DNA of 64,000 nt from Neoechinorhynchus agilis (Eukaryota; Acanthocephala), in contig CM121343.1 in assembly GCA_051530055.1 (NCBI GenBank), positions 7,502,001-7,566,000 on the forward strand, given 5' to 3'. A model generated the notes under the pieces. The model did not search any database. It was given only the letters and a program-made list of their open reading frames with translations, and was not told where the DNA came from. Of this stretch, positions 55,401 to 64,000 are shown piece after piece. Made by a program: the position numbers and the translations under genes. Positions within the stretch are counted from its first letter, which is position 1; every line of letters begins with the position of its first letter.

Positions 55401-55504
55401 GACTTCAACTAATCACAAGCCAAAGAAACATTTGTGTATTCCCCTGATTATGGAAATTACAGGAATTTCAAAAGAGTCGTTTCACACGTTTGATTTACCT
55501 TTTT

Positions 55505-55980
55505 TTCGACTCAGGGTGACTATGTAGTTCTGATGCAATTGGTTTAGCTTTATGCCTAAAAAATAAGCCGGAAAAGAAGGGACCAACTATAAATTTAACA
55601 ATGAAAACAAAACCGGCTTGCCAGTAAAACTTAAAAAATTAAAAAAAATAGTTGGTATTTCCTCAGAATCATTTAAAGTTATAATATCCGAGAAGATTGG
55701 GCAGCATGGAAAAAGGAACGTAGGTATAGGGAGATGCGAGGTACAGAATGGTGAAACGAATTAGGATTACGAGTGTTGCGCTCGTTTGAAAAGGGGGCGA
55801 TGTGTGGCAGAAATTGTGGTGGTAAGACGAAAATAGCATCAAGGCATTCGGTGAGAGGGGGAAGGTCGGCTGTGCAAATTTTAGATGCTTCAAAACGACG
55901 GGTTTGAGATTTGGAAAGGTTTTTAAAATACGGGATAACCGTAGGTGAGTTTGTAGAGATCGGGTGAAGGGATTCCTAAA
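55505..55980. other. Unassigned DNA
   Basis: Purine-rich patches (about 55680-55880) but no supported gene. Confidence 0.4.
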
Positions 55981-56041
55981 TTGTACGTTGGCGAATCCTG
56001 TCCCTGGTTTTATTGATACTCATTAATTTATTTGAGAAATA

Positions 56042-56069
56042 TTTCACAAGGTTTTCCTTGCCGCTTCAG
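56042..56069 (-). other. Hammerhead-like motif at one end of PLE 2
   Basis: The minus strand reads CTGAAGC, a GCAAGG / CCTTGT stem with AAAA loop, then GAAATATTTC. The final core base and one stem pair are changed relative to the copy at 57982. Confidence 0.45.
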
Positions 56070-57072
56070 TCACTATCTAAAAAGGAGACGATATATACAG
56101 CATGCACAGCAAGTCATGTCTGTATGTAGCTCAGATCCGCGGTTTTGTTAATACCCGAAGTGTGGGGTCGCACACACCTCCTGCGGTTTGTTACCGACTA
56201 ATTGGTTCGTCATACTACGCAACTTTGATAGCACCAGAGTGTGGTTTGATTTGTTGCCTTCCATCGTCGGATTTCCCCGGATGTAATTGGCCTCAATGAT
56301 CAGTCTTCTTCTTGGATCCGGTTTACTGGATAAGAATGCCGCCTTTTCAAAATCCACCTTGTGCTGGATTGTTTGCTGATGGTTCGAGATTGTTGAGGAT
56401 TTGTCGAAAGTCCTTCAAGCCTGTTTATGCTGCGAGATCCGTTTCTTGATCCCTTGCATAGTTTGTCTAATGTAGACACTTGAGCATTTTGCATACGGAA
56501 TTTTGTAGATCCCTGATTTGGTCTCTTGTTTGTTTTTCCTCTTGAGAATACCAGCAATCGATGCGCCCCGTTTATTGTAAATCGAAAGATTTATAGCGAG
56601 GTACTTGAGACGCCTCAGTTTTCTGGTCTCTGTGCCATTTATGTGGTGAGAGCCAGTGTATTTGGGGGAGATGCTTGTAGTATCCCTCTTCTTGCGATGG
56701 CCGCTATGTGTTGCCTTTTTCAGACTGATTTTGATGGCATATTCAGGGAAGCCTCGTGATCTGAGAACTTTGGTGATACTTTGTTTTTCTTCTTCTCAAT
56801 CCCTGCTTTCTGAAGAAATCATCCTGGCCCTCTTGAAGTAGGACGTTGCCGCTCTTATTTTATAGTGCAACGGTTGGTGGCTCGACCAGTGAGGTGGACC
56901 CAATGGTATACCTGGTTTGCGGTAGAGCTGTGTTTTGATGTTGCCTTTATCATCGTGTTTTATCCTTACGTCCAAAAAGGAGATAGCCTCCTCTTCATCT
57001 TCCTGAGTCATTGACCACTGGATGTTTGGATCCTCCATGTTGAGTGGAATGCTTAGGTCTCCCATGTTCGTC

Positions 57073-57160
<88 letters not shown>

Positions 57161-57170
57161 TCATCATCAG
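57073..57170. repeat. (ATC)n microsatellite inside the PLE 2 reverse transcriptase
   Basis: About 29 uninterrupted TCA/ATC triplets, followed by TCATCATCAG after a single extra T. On the coding strand this is a run of about 29 Asp codons immediately after YVDDVFIVTDD. Confidence 0.97.
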
Positions 57171-57981
57171 TGACTATGAACACGTCGTCAACATAGCGAT
57201 ACCACTTTTTGATGTTGCGTTGCTTCTTCAAGAAGTTGTTTTCCCATCTTCTCATGTAGAGATCAGCTAGAGTGGGTGCTAGAGGTGAACCCATTGCAAC
57301 TCCGTCGCGTTGTTCATAGAAAACTTGATCGAATTCAAAAAAGGTCTTGCATGTGCACCACTGCAGTAGAGTTATCCACGTTTTATGATCAAGGCGCGGT
57401 TCTTCGCATTGATTGTGTAGAAGTTCAGCTGCTATGGAAATTGTCTCTTGGAGTGGAATGTTGGTAAATAAGGACGTTACGTCGGCCGTGAAGAATTTGC
57501 ACTGTTCATACTTTTCCAGTCGCATTCGGGTTGCAAAGGAAGGGCCGTCAGCTATGTATGACGGAGCGTTCGGCATGACGCTTCTTATTAGTGCATTGAT
57601 TCTACGGGCCAAACGATGATTGAAGGCATTGTAGCTGGCTATTATTGGTCGGTATTGTATCGTTGGTTTGTGTATTTTGGGGGAAAGATACAAGAAGGAA
57701 GCTCTGGCTGTAGAAGACCTCGTCTGTTGATGAAAGTGCTCACTGATCGAGTTATTTTTCCGTAGAGTCCTCAAGAATGCATTTAGTTGTGTCTCCTGTT
57801 TTTCTGTTGGATTGGAACTGAGTTTGACGAACTTGCCAGAGTCCAGCAGACTGTGGGCCGCATCGGTATACTCTTCAGTATCTACTGCCCCTTGTTTCCG
57901 GCTCTCGCGATCATATCATATTCTGCTGCTTCACAGGTAAGGTTTGGAGGCATGCTGTCTATGTCCTCCATTTTAGATAGA

Positions 57982-58009
57982 CTGAAGAGGCAAGGAAAAC
58001 CTTGCGAAA
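57982..58009 (+). other. Hammerhead-like motif at the other end of PLE 2
   Basis: CTGAAGA, a perfect GCAAGG / CCTTGC stem with AAAA loop, then GAAATATTTC. Core identical to 38414-38441. It faces opposite to the one at 56042. Confidence 0.55.
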
Positions 58010-58140
58010 TATTTCTAAAATAAATGAGTAACGAAAACACCGAGGAAAGGATTCGCCGACGCACAATCAAATTCCTTTTTTTGTCGATGATTAGAAGTGT
58101 TAGTTAGATTTTTACCCTTTAAAGAATTATTTTTATTAAA

Positions 58141-58210
58141 GACGTTTCGAATATCGTGCTAACAAACTGATGATGAACGTGGCGAAGTTCTAAACGTCTT
58201 TAAGAAGAAA
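58141..58210 (+). other. PLE-type terminal motif (CTGATGATGAAC)
   Basis: CTGATGA, then TGAAC...GTTC hairpin, then TAAACGTC. It is related to the sites at 38290 and 53670 and lies between PLE 2 and ACTL6. Confidence 0.45.
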
Positions 58211-58331
58211 TTCTTTACCCGATGAAGAACAAATTAAAACTTCTAATCCTTTTTGCTTATGCGGAAAGAAATTTTAAGTGAAACCCTCGATTTATCTTCC
58301 GCTAAAATTCGACTTTATTGCTTTCCAAAGC

Positions 58332-59610
58332 TCAATACTGACACTTGTGAACTGCTTGTCTTCCTCTTTCCTCATAGTCTACCTTACGCACCCACTTTTC
58401 CTGAAGTCCACTGAGTGATGATAGTATTGATGCCCCTATGTAACTACAGTAGGGACGCTCGAAAAAGCGTGGCATCTGAGAGACTCTGGCCCTGAAACTT
58501 TCTGGCATTTTTCTTGCAATTTCATTCGAAAGTCGATCATCAAAGGAAGGAATTTCACTAGGTCCACCAGTGCATATGATATTGCCCATAAGCGTATCTA
58601 TCAAGTTAGTATCGCATTTCTTTATTGAAGCGGCGATTGTCCGTGTCAACGAGTAGCTTGGATGTTGTACGTCAAAAATTCGCGGATTAAAGAGCGCTTC
58701 CGGATAACGGAATCTTTCCTCACGAAATTCGCGCATGAATCCATTGGGATACGCGAAAGGACGCGCAGGCAGTTGCTCGAGTTCGCCAGGACGATAAGTA
58801 CAATCGGTGTTGACCTCGAATAACAATTTCATCATATACGTCAAGAGTTCATCCTCGAAGAATCGCAAATGCGAGCTGGTTAATCCTTCAGTATTCCTTT
58901 CACGAAACCTAGGGGCAATGAAAGATTGTGAAATTGAGTTCGAAAGTGCAACCTTACTCAACTTCACTTTAATGCTTCCTTGATTCGATTATATGAAACG
59001 GTTTTAAATGCACAGGTGCAGTATTCTCCCGCAATTTCTCCATCAAAAATCGACCGGCAATTGGTGATGTTGCAATTGAAGGTTTAATTGTAATGCCGTC
59101 CATCACAGCGCAAACCACACTTTTATCATGGCCAATGTCAACAACGAGTCCTGATGTTTTATGGTTGGCGATAAGTGCAAGGAAGGATGTTTTAACTACA
59201 AATATTGCAGGAACATTGAATTTCTCAAACATTAATTCACACAGACGTTCTCGTTCTCTTAGAGTATTCAGTGGACTGTCAGATATTAGAACAGCATATT
59301 CTTTACTAGGATGATAATAACAATTTGAGTATGCATACTCAATCATGCTTTCATACGCGTCCCAATCTTCAATCTTTCCGTCTATTATAATCCTCTTAAG
59401 ATCCAAACCGGACTGAATGGCATTGAGAGAGTCTTCGCCGATCAAAGGTTTATCATCATTTCCAAATTTTCCAATAAGTGTCGGAAATTTAAGACTCGGA
59501 AAGTTAGTTGCCGAATAACCAAAATGTGCATTAAATCCGCCAATGTTGAAAACAATTACGTCCTCAAAATCGTCCGTTAAAAACATGGAAGCGTTACGGG
59601 CAGTCGTCAT
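58332..59610 (-). CDS. ACTL6A: Actin-related protein, ACTL6/BAF53 (Arp4) type, 2 exons with one apparent base loss
   Basis: It is a nuclear actin-related subunit of SWI/SNF, INO80 and NuA4-type complexes. Exon 1 is 59610-58968: VIVFNIGGFNAHFGYSA (nucleotide-fold start), FPTLIGKF, WDAYESMIEYAY, LISDSPLNTLRERERLCELM and GLVVDIGHDKSVVCAVMDG. Exon 2 is 58908-58332: the RYPEALFNP region, NIICTGGPSEIPSFDDRL and the C-terminal LQEKWVRKVDYEERGRQAV, which resembles the BAF53 ending WISKQEYEEGGKQCVE. The intron is 58967-58909 (59 nt, GTGAAG...CCCTAG). Near 58980 the frame shifts between ...HIIES and KEALK, consistent with one missing A. The length would be about 406 aa, against 429 in human. Confidence 0.8.
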
Positions 59611-59789
59611 ATCTATAACGTGAAGAAGATAATCGTTTAAGAAATAGTTTGAAAAACATCTTAAACACTTGGAAAAAAATTTTAATGAAGAAATCGCTTA
59701 AGAGAATAACAAACAAAGATAGCAAAATCAAAATATCAAAACGGAACTTCGATGGTGCAATTGTGGACGAATGTATTTACACGATCTCC

Positions 59790-61830
59790 AATAATATCAA
59801 GAGACGATCCATCCAGTGGATGACCTTCATTAATAATTGACAGCGACAGAAGGTCACTTTTTATATTAGGTCACTTCGACAAATTGGAAGAATGTTGGAT
59901 TTACGCTCTTACGTTCAAAAATTTAGAACTTATCAAATTCTTTATATTTGATTTGTTTTTCACGGTTGATTTTAAAGATCTAATTGGTGATTAATCGTTG
60001 ATCGAATTTTCTGTCCAACCATCTTAAGGTGATCACTAATTTAAAAAAACACCGATTTAGGCATATTCGTGGCGTAGAGCAAAGCTGAAACCCCGTTTCC
60101 CAAGGAACTAATAACTGTAATTTAGTATCGAATGTATTGATTGGTATCTTCGGCGGAGTCATGACGTCAATCGTTGATTTTGTAATTAAACTCTGAGATG
60201 GCTTTTATTACATTTCACCAACCAACCTTTGCGGCTCAACCATAGAAACGAAATTATCCATCCAGTGGATAAGTTTCGTTAATGAATAATTGACAACGAC
60301 AGAAGGTCACTTTTTATATTACGTCACTTCGACAAATTGGAAGAATGTTGGATTTACGCTCTTACGTTCAAAAATTTAGAATTTCACAAATTTTTTATAT
60401 TTGATTTGTTTTTCACGGTTGATTTTAAAGATCTAATTGGTGATTAATCGTTGATCGAATTTTCTGTCCAACCATCTTAAGGTGATCACTAATTTAAAAA
60501 AACACCGATTTAGGCATATTCGTGGCGTAGAGCAACGCTCAAACCCCGTTTCCCAAGGAACTAATAACTGTAATTTAGTATCGAATGTATTGATTGGTAT
60601 CTTCGGCGGAGTCATGACGTCAATCGTTGATTTTGTAATTAAACTCTGAGATGGCTTTTATTACATTTCACCAACCAACCTTTGCGGCTCAACCATAGAA
60701 ACGAAATTATCCATCCAGTGGATAAGTTTCGTTAATGAATAATTGACAACGACAGAAGGTCACTTTTTATATTACGTCACTTCGACAAATTGGAAGAATG
60801 TTGGATTTACGCTCTTACGTTCAAAAATTTAGAATTTCACAAATTTTTTATATTTGATTTGTTTTTCACGGTTGATTTTAAAGATCTAATTGGTGATTAA
60901 TCGTTGATCGAATTTTCTGTCCAACCATCTTAAGGTGATCACTAATTTAAAAAAACACCGATTTAGGCATATTCGTGGCGTAGAGCAAAGCTGAAACCCT
61001 GTTTCCCAAGGAACTAATAACTGTAATTTAGTATCGAATGTATTGATTGGTATCTTCGGCGGAGTCATGACGTCAATCGTTGATTTTGTAACTAAACTCT
61101 GAGATGGCTTTTATTACATTTCACCAACCAACCTTTGCGGCTCAACCATAGAAACGAAATTATCCATCCAGTGGATAAGTTTCGTTAATGAATAATTGAC
61201 AACGACAGAAGGTCACTTTTTATATTACGTCACTTCGACAAATTGGAAGAATGTTGGATTTACGCTCTTACGTTCAAAAATTTAGAATTTCACAAATTCT
61301 TTATATTTGATTTGTTTTTCACGGTTGATTTTAAAGATCTAATTGGTGATTAATCGTTGATCGAATTTTCTGTCCAACCATCTTAAGGTGATCACTAATT
61401 TAAAAAAACACCGATTTAGGCATATTCGTGGCGTAGAGCAACGCTCAAACCCCGTTTCCAAGGAACTAATAACTGTAATTTAGTATCGAATGTATTGATT
61501 GGTATCTTCGGCGGAGTCATGACGTCAATCGTTGATTTTGTAACTAAACTCTGAGATGGCTTTTATTACATTTCACCAACCAACCTTTGCGGCTCAACCA
61601 TAGAAACGAAATTATCCATCCAGTGGATAAGTTTCGTTAATGAATAATTGACAGCGACAGAAGGTCACTTTTTATATTACGTCACTTCGACAAATTGGAA
61701 GAATGTTGGATTTACGCTCTTACGTTCAAAAATTAAGAATTTCACAAATTCTTTATATTTGATTTGTTTTTCACGGTTGATTTTAAGGATCTAATTGGTG
61801 ATTAATCGTTGATCGAATTTTTTGTCTCTC
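59790..61830. repeat. 453-bp satellite array, about 4.4 units
   Basis: Unit length is 453 bp, seen from identical landmarks at 59980, 60433 and 60886. Units are nearly identical (mainly AAAGCTGAAA/AACGCTCAAA variants). Each carries a hairpin (AACGAAATTATCCA / TGGATAAGTTTCGTT), a palindromic GTCATGACGTCAAT box (CRE-like) and TTACGTCACTT. The first unit is partial and starts about 180 bp upstream of ACTL6. The 60-codon minus-strand frame repeated in units is a by-product, since 453 is a multiple of 3. Confidence 0.95.
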
Positions 61831-62100
61831 ACAAGCTCCCTGCCAATCGCCGTTCTATGATTAATCGCATCCCATTTCTCAGCTTTTTTAAGAAATGGTC
61901 TTAGAGAATTCACCATTGCTGGCGTCTATCGCCATTCTGCCTCTCGTCCTGACTGCTCTTGGCTCCAAATTGACTGTATGATGGACCCCATAAACTCCAC
62001 AAATTCACATTATTTCCTAATTGCAAGGGACTTCAATAAACTATTTCCTCTCGCACCCTTCTCCGAGTTGCATCCACTATCAATTGTTGCACCATTTAAA
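61831..62100. other. Unassigned DNA between the satellite and the duplicated block
   Basis: A CT-rich stretch with no supported gene. Confidence 0.4.
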
Positions 62101-62195
62101 AACATGAACAATTCAATCTTCAAACACAAAAGTATACATTAATATATGGTCCTTCGGCAAACAACAATGAATTATCTTTTCAACAATTTTTTATT

Positions 62196-62478
62196 GGGCA
62201 CACAGCCCACCGATATGATTCAAGGAAGATAATAAAATAAATTAATACTCTGAACCATGCGGTTACGAGACGATACAAATTAACGATCGCCGATGACGCA
62301 CAACCAAAGGGACGAAATACCTTATTGAAAGAAGGAAACTCACTGATGAATCCCGTTTTCTCGGGAGATATCTGAGAATCCGGAGGGATTTATGCAAACT
62401 CATAACTGTATGGTTCATGATATTACATGATTTTATGATCTTCCTTGAACCACATCGGCGGGCTGCGTGCCCAAGGAA
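62196..62478. mobile_element. Fold-back element, copy 3
   Basis: Essentially identical to copy 2 at 54388, as part of the duplicated block. Confidence 0.8.
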
Positions 62479-63069
62479 CAAAATTACCATCCCTGAAAAA
62501 AGCCTCATTTCAAACATCGGTTTCGTTGAGCGCATTGCTCTCTCCTGATTCCAAGTGGAAATCAAAAAATTAATTATAGCTAATCCCGATCTACAAAAGT
62601 TCAGCGTCCACAGATTGGTTCCGTGGGCAGCAACAATTTCTCAAAGGAAATGAAAAAGGCGATGGCGATAAGATCATCAATAATCGAAGAAAATGCACGA
62701 AATAATGAACTTGTTAGAATTTATGAAAAGTAACCTTTAGGACATCTTGAAAACGGGGAAAATAATAAATGGGACTACGGACTTGCGATTATTTTAATGA
62801 TTGCAATAAAATATATTAACGATCAGCAATACATCAAACTTCATTGCTGAATTCGCATAATATCGCGTAGACAAAAAAATTGACAATGCCGAGATACATG
62901 AAATCGAATATATTTTAATTTCAGACGTAAACTAACGGTACAGTAAATTTCGACCTTTAATATACAAAAGAGTTCCATGGCCTTGTTTTTCTCGTGCAAG
63001 ATGATCTTTGCAAATCGAGGTGGGTATTTGTGACATTAAATTGGAGATCGTTATAAATAAAAAATCCTT

Positions 63070-63440
63070 CTCAGAGCAATCGAAAAAGCATCCGCGGCCA
63101 AATGCCTTCTCTGGCGTCCATCGCAGTAAGCAACATTCCCTATTCTCTCGAAATCCCTGGAGGTGCAGCCAGTGCAGCGGAAGGGAGGAAGGTACGAAAA
63201 TATAGAGAATTAGCAAGGGTCCACTATTTTGTCCCCTTCGGAGTAGAGATGCATGGAGTGCTTGGCAGCTCGGCACTCACTCTACTCCAGGATCTCTCGA
63301 AGAAATTGAGAGAAACGACCGGCGATGCACGAGCAGGACAAAATATCTCGCTCGCAGTACAACGAGGCAATATTGTTAGCGTGATAGCTTCAGTCGAGGA
63401 TGGAGAGAAACTCCAATTTTGCGGACGGCGGTGATTGCAC
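63070..63440 (+). mobile_element. LINE 3' end (REL-ENDO type)
   Basis: It encodes AVSNIPYSLEIPGGAASAAEG, then YRELARVHYFVPFGVEMHGV, SKKLRETTGDARAGQ and ISLAVQRGN, matching the tail of LINE copy 2 (about 36220-36535). It ends with GATTGCACGTTTTGTACCTTATTATG, as copy 2 does near 36560. Confidence 0.8.
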
Positions 63441-63728
63441 GTTTTGTACCTTATTATGCAAAGAATACATTCTCTTTTTTTGCTCAAAATTTACAAATTT
63501 AGTTCTAATTTCATGTTTACGTGAGATATTTCTTTACTGTCAGACTATTGATTTTATTTCGAATGCCACCCGAGCTAAACAATGAACTTCTCAAATGCAA
63601 GTGGAAAATCACGATGATAAAAGGAGACTTCAACTAATCACAAGCCAAAGAAACATTTGTGTATTACCCTGATTATGGAAATTACAGGAATTTCAGAAGA
63701 GTCGTTTCACACGTTTGATTTACCTTTT

Positions 63729-64000
63729 TCCCAGAAAGCAAAAAGTGTTTTTTCTTAAATTTCATATAAAAACGTAAGAGAAGATCCTTTAGAAATGGAC
63801 CGTAGGACAAGAGGATTGATTATGGCGTTTTGGAATCCTTAAATGTATTATCTTAGTATTTGATTGGTTTACCTAACATCATAATTTTCCCTCACGATCA
63901 AGTCGAAATAAAAATACTTAAAAGTCTTCTAAATATTTTACTATTTTCCTCAATTGAATAAAATCGATTTAATGATTCATTGGAAAGACAAAAAAGCCGA
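63729..64000. other. Right edge, nothing recognised
   Basis: AT-rich with no supported feature. Confidence 0.5.

Larger units (their letters stand above)
54293..55504. repeat. Duplicated block, copy A (second copy at 62101-63728)
   Basis: Nearly identical to 62101-63728 over its full length apart from about 416 bp absent here. It contains a fold-back element (54388-54670), a stretch of unknown unique sequence, and a short LINE 3' piece. Both copies carry the same nested insertions, so the block was duplicated after they arrived. Confidence 0.92.
55983..58065 (-). mobile_element. Penelope-like element 2 with inverted termini (decayed)
   Basis: It is bounded by inverted repeats of about 85 bp (55983-56070 and 57982-58065). 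The minus strand encodes RT from about 57774: SFLYLSPKIHKP, YRPIIASYNAFNH, FFTADVTSLFTNIP, VAMGSPLAPTLADLYM and YRYVDDVF. This continues after an Asp-coding microsatellite with EEEAISFLDVRIKHDDKGN. A GIY-YIG-like end (SGIYKIPYAKCSSVYIRQT) is at about 56440-56520. The frame is broken at the microsatellite and again before the endonuclease. It is a different family from PLE 1. Confidence 0.85.
62101..63728. repeat. Duplicated block, copy B
   Basis: The longer copy of the block also found at 54293-55504. It includes about 416 bp (roughly 63198-63612) missing from copy A, which continue the LINE 3' end. The few substitutions seen (for example GAACTTGTTAG versus GAACTTGCTAG) imply a recent duplication. 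Confidence 0.92.

Noticed and set aside
56796-57167. A separate poly-Asp protein gene
   Set aside because: Flanking residues belong to the PLE 2 reverse transcriptase; the Asp run is a microsatellite expansion within it.
58909-58967. A second actin-like gene starting MKLSKVALSNS at 58967
   Set aside because: That start is a GTG inside the 59-nt intron of ACTL6; the downstream frame is exon 2 of the same gene.
59980-61068. Three 60-codon frames (MTPPKIPINTFDTKLQLLVPW...)
   Set aside because: They repeat at exactly 453 bp with the satellite and vary only with it; nothing suggests translation.
59790-61830. Tandem snRNA, 5S rRNA or spliced-leader genes in the 453-bp unit
   Set aside because: I compared the unit by eye with U1, U2, U4, U5, U6 and 5S consensus blocks and saw no match, nor a leader followed by a donor and an Sm site.

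Overview
This window is nuclear DNA from an animal, most likely an invertebrate. The genes are eukaryotic and intron-bearing: beta-spectrin, cyclin E, USP14, GET4, HAGH, SNX5/6, an ACTL6/BAF53-type actin-related protein and alpha-SNAP. The noncoding space is AT-rich and full of satellites, Penelope-like elements (PLEs), LINEs and fold-back elements. All stops fit the standard code. The inferred introns are nearly all very short (31 to 87 nt, GT-AG), with one 2.3-kb exception. Two large genes, cyclin E and the 2408-residue beta-spectrin, are single open frames. I cannot name the species or phylum with confidence.

Layout. 1-3.6 kb: a decayed Gypsy-type LTR element (minus strand) split by a 5'-truncated PLE with an uninterrupted 747-codon frame and a 13-bp target duplication. 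3.65-7.25 kb: a 124-bp satellite. 9.6-11.3: cyclin E (+). 12.5-14.0: USP14 (-). 15.6-16.7: GET4 (-). 17.5-21.0: two blocks of a 189-bp tandem repeat. 21.5-22.6: HAGH (+), with a leader exon. 25.1-26.3: a Pro/Gly-rich coiled-coil protein, followed after 115 bp by SNX5/6 (26.5-30.2), a possible operon-like pair. 30.9-37.7: LINE copies surrounding an alpha-SNAP gene that lacks its N-terminal third. 38.2-39.2: palindromic elements. 39.7-42.0: two unrecognised minus-strand genes. 42.4-51.3: beta-spectrin with a CpG-rich 5' region and a 41-bp minisatellite. 51.9-52.8: an ankyrin-repeat protein (-). 53.6-58.2: PLE-type termini, a 153-bp array, a 1.2-kb duplicated block and a second PLE. 58.3-59.6: ACTL6 (-). 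59.8-61.8: a 453-bp satellite. 62.1-63.7: the second copy of the duplicated block.

The host genes do not form one pathway. They are housekeeping functions: cell-cycle control, proteasomal deubiquitination, tail-anchored protein insertion, methylglyoxal detoxification, retromer-type sorting, SNARE recycling, membrane skeleton and chromatin remodelling. After splicing as inferred here, USP14 (487 aa), GET4 (334), HAGH (304) and SNX5/6 (423) all come out within a few percent of the usual family lengths, which supports the exon models.

The most interesting signals are three. First, a 54-bp inverted-repeat insertion without GT-AG ends sits exactly inside the conserved QQDA|NEC block of USP14; removing it restores the full frame. 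Second, a hammerhead-ribozyme-like motif recurs at PLE termini and in solo palindromes, with compensatory changes in stem II. Third, several tandem arrays and fold-back elements appear to be built from PLE-type termini.
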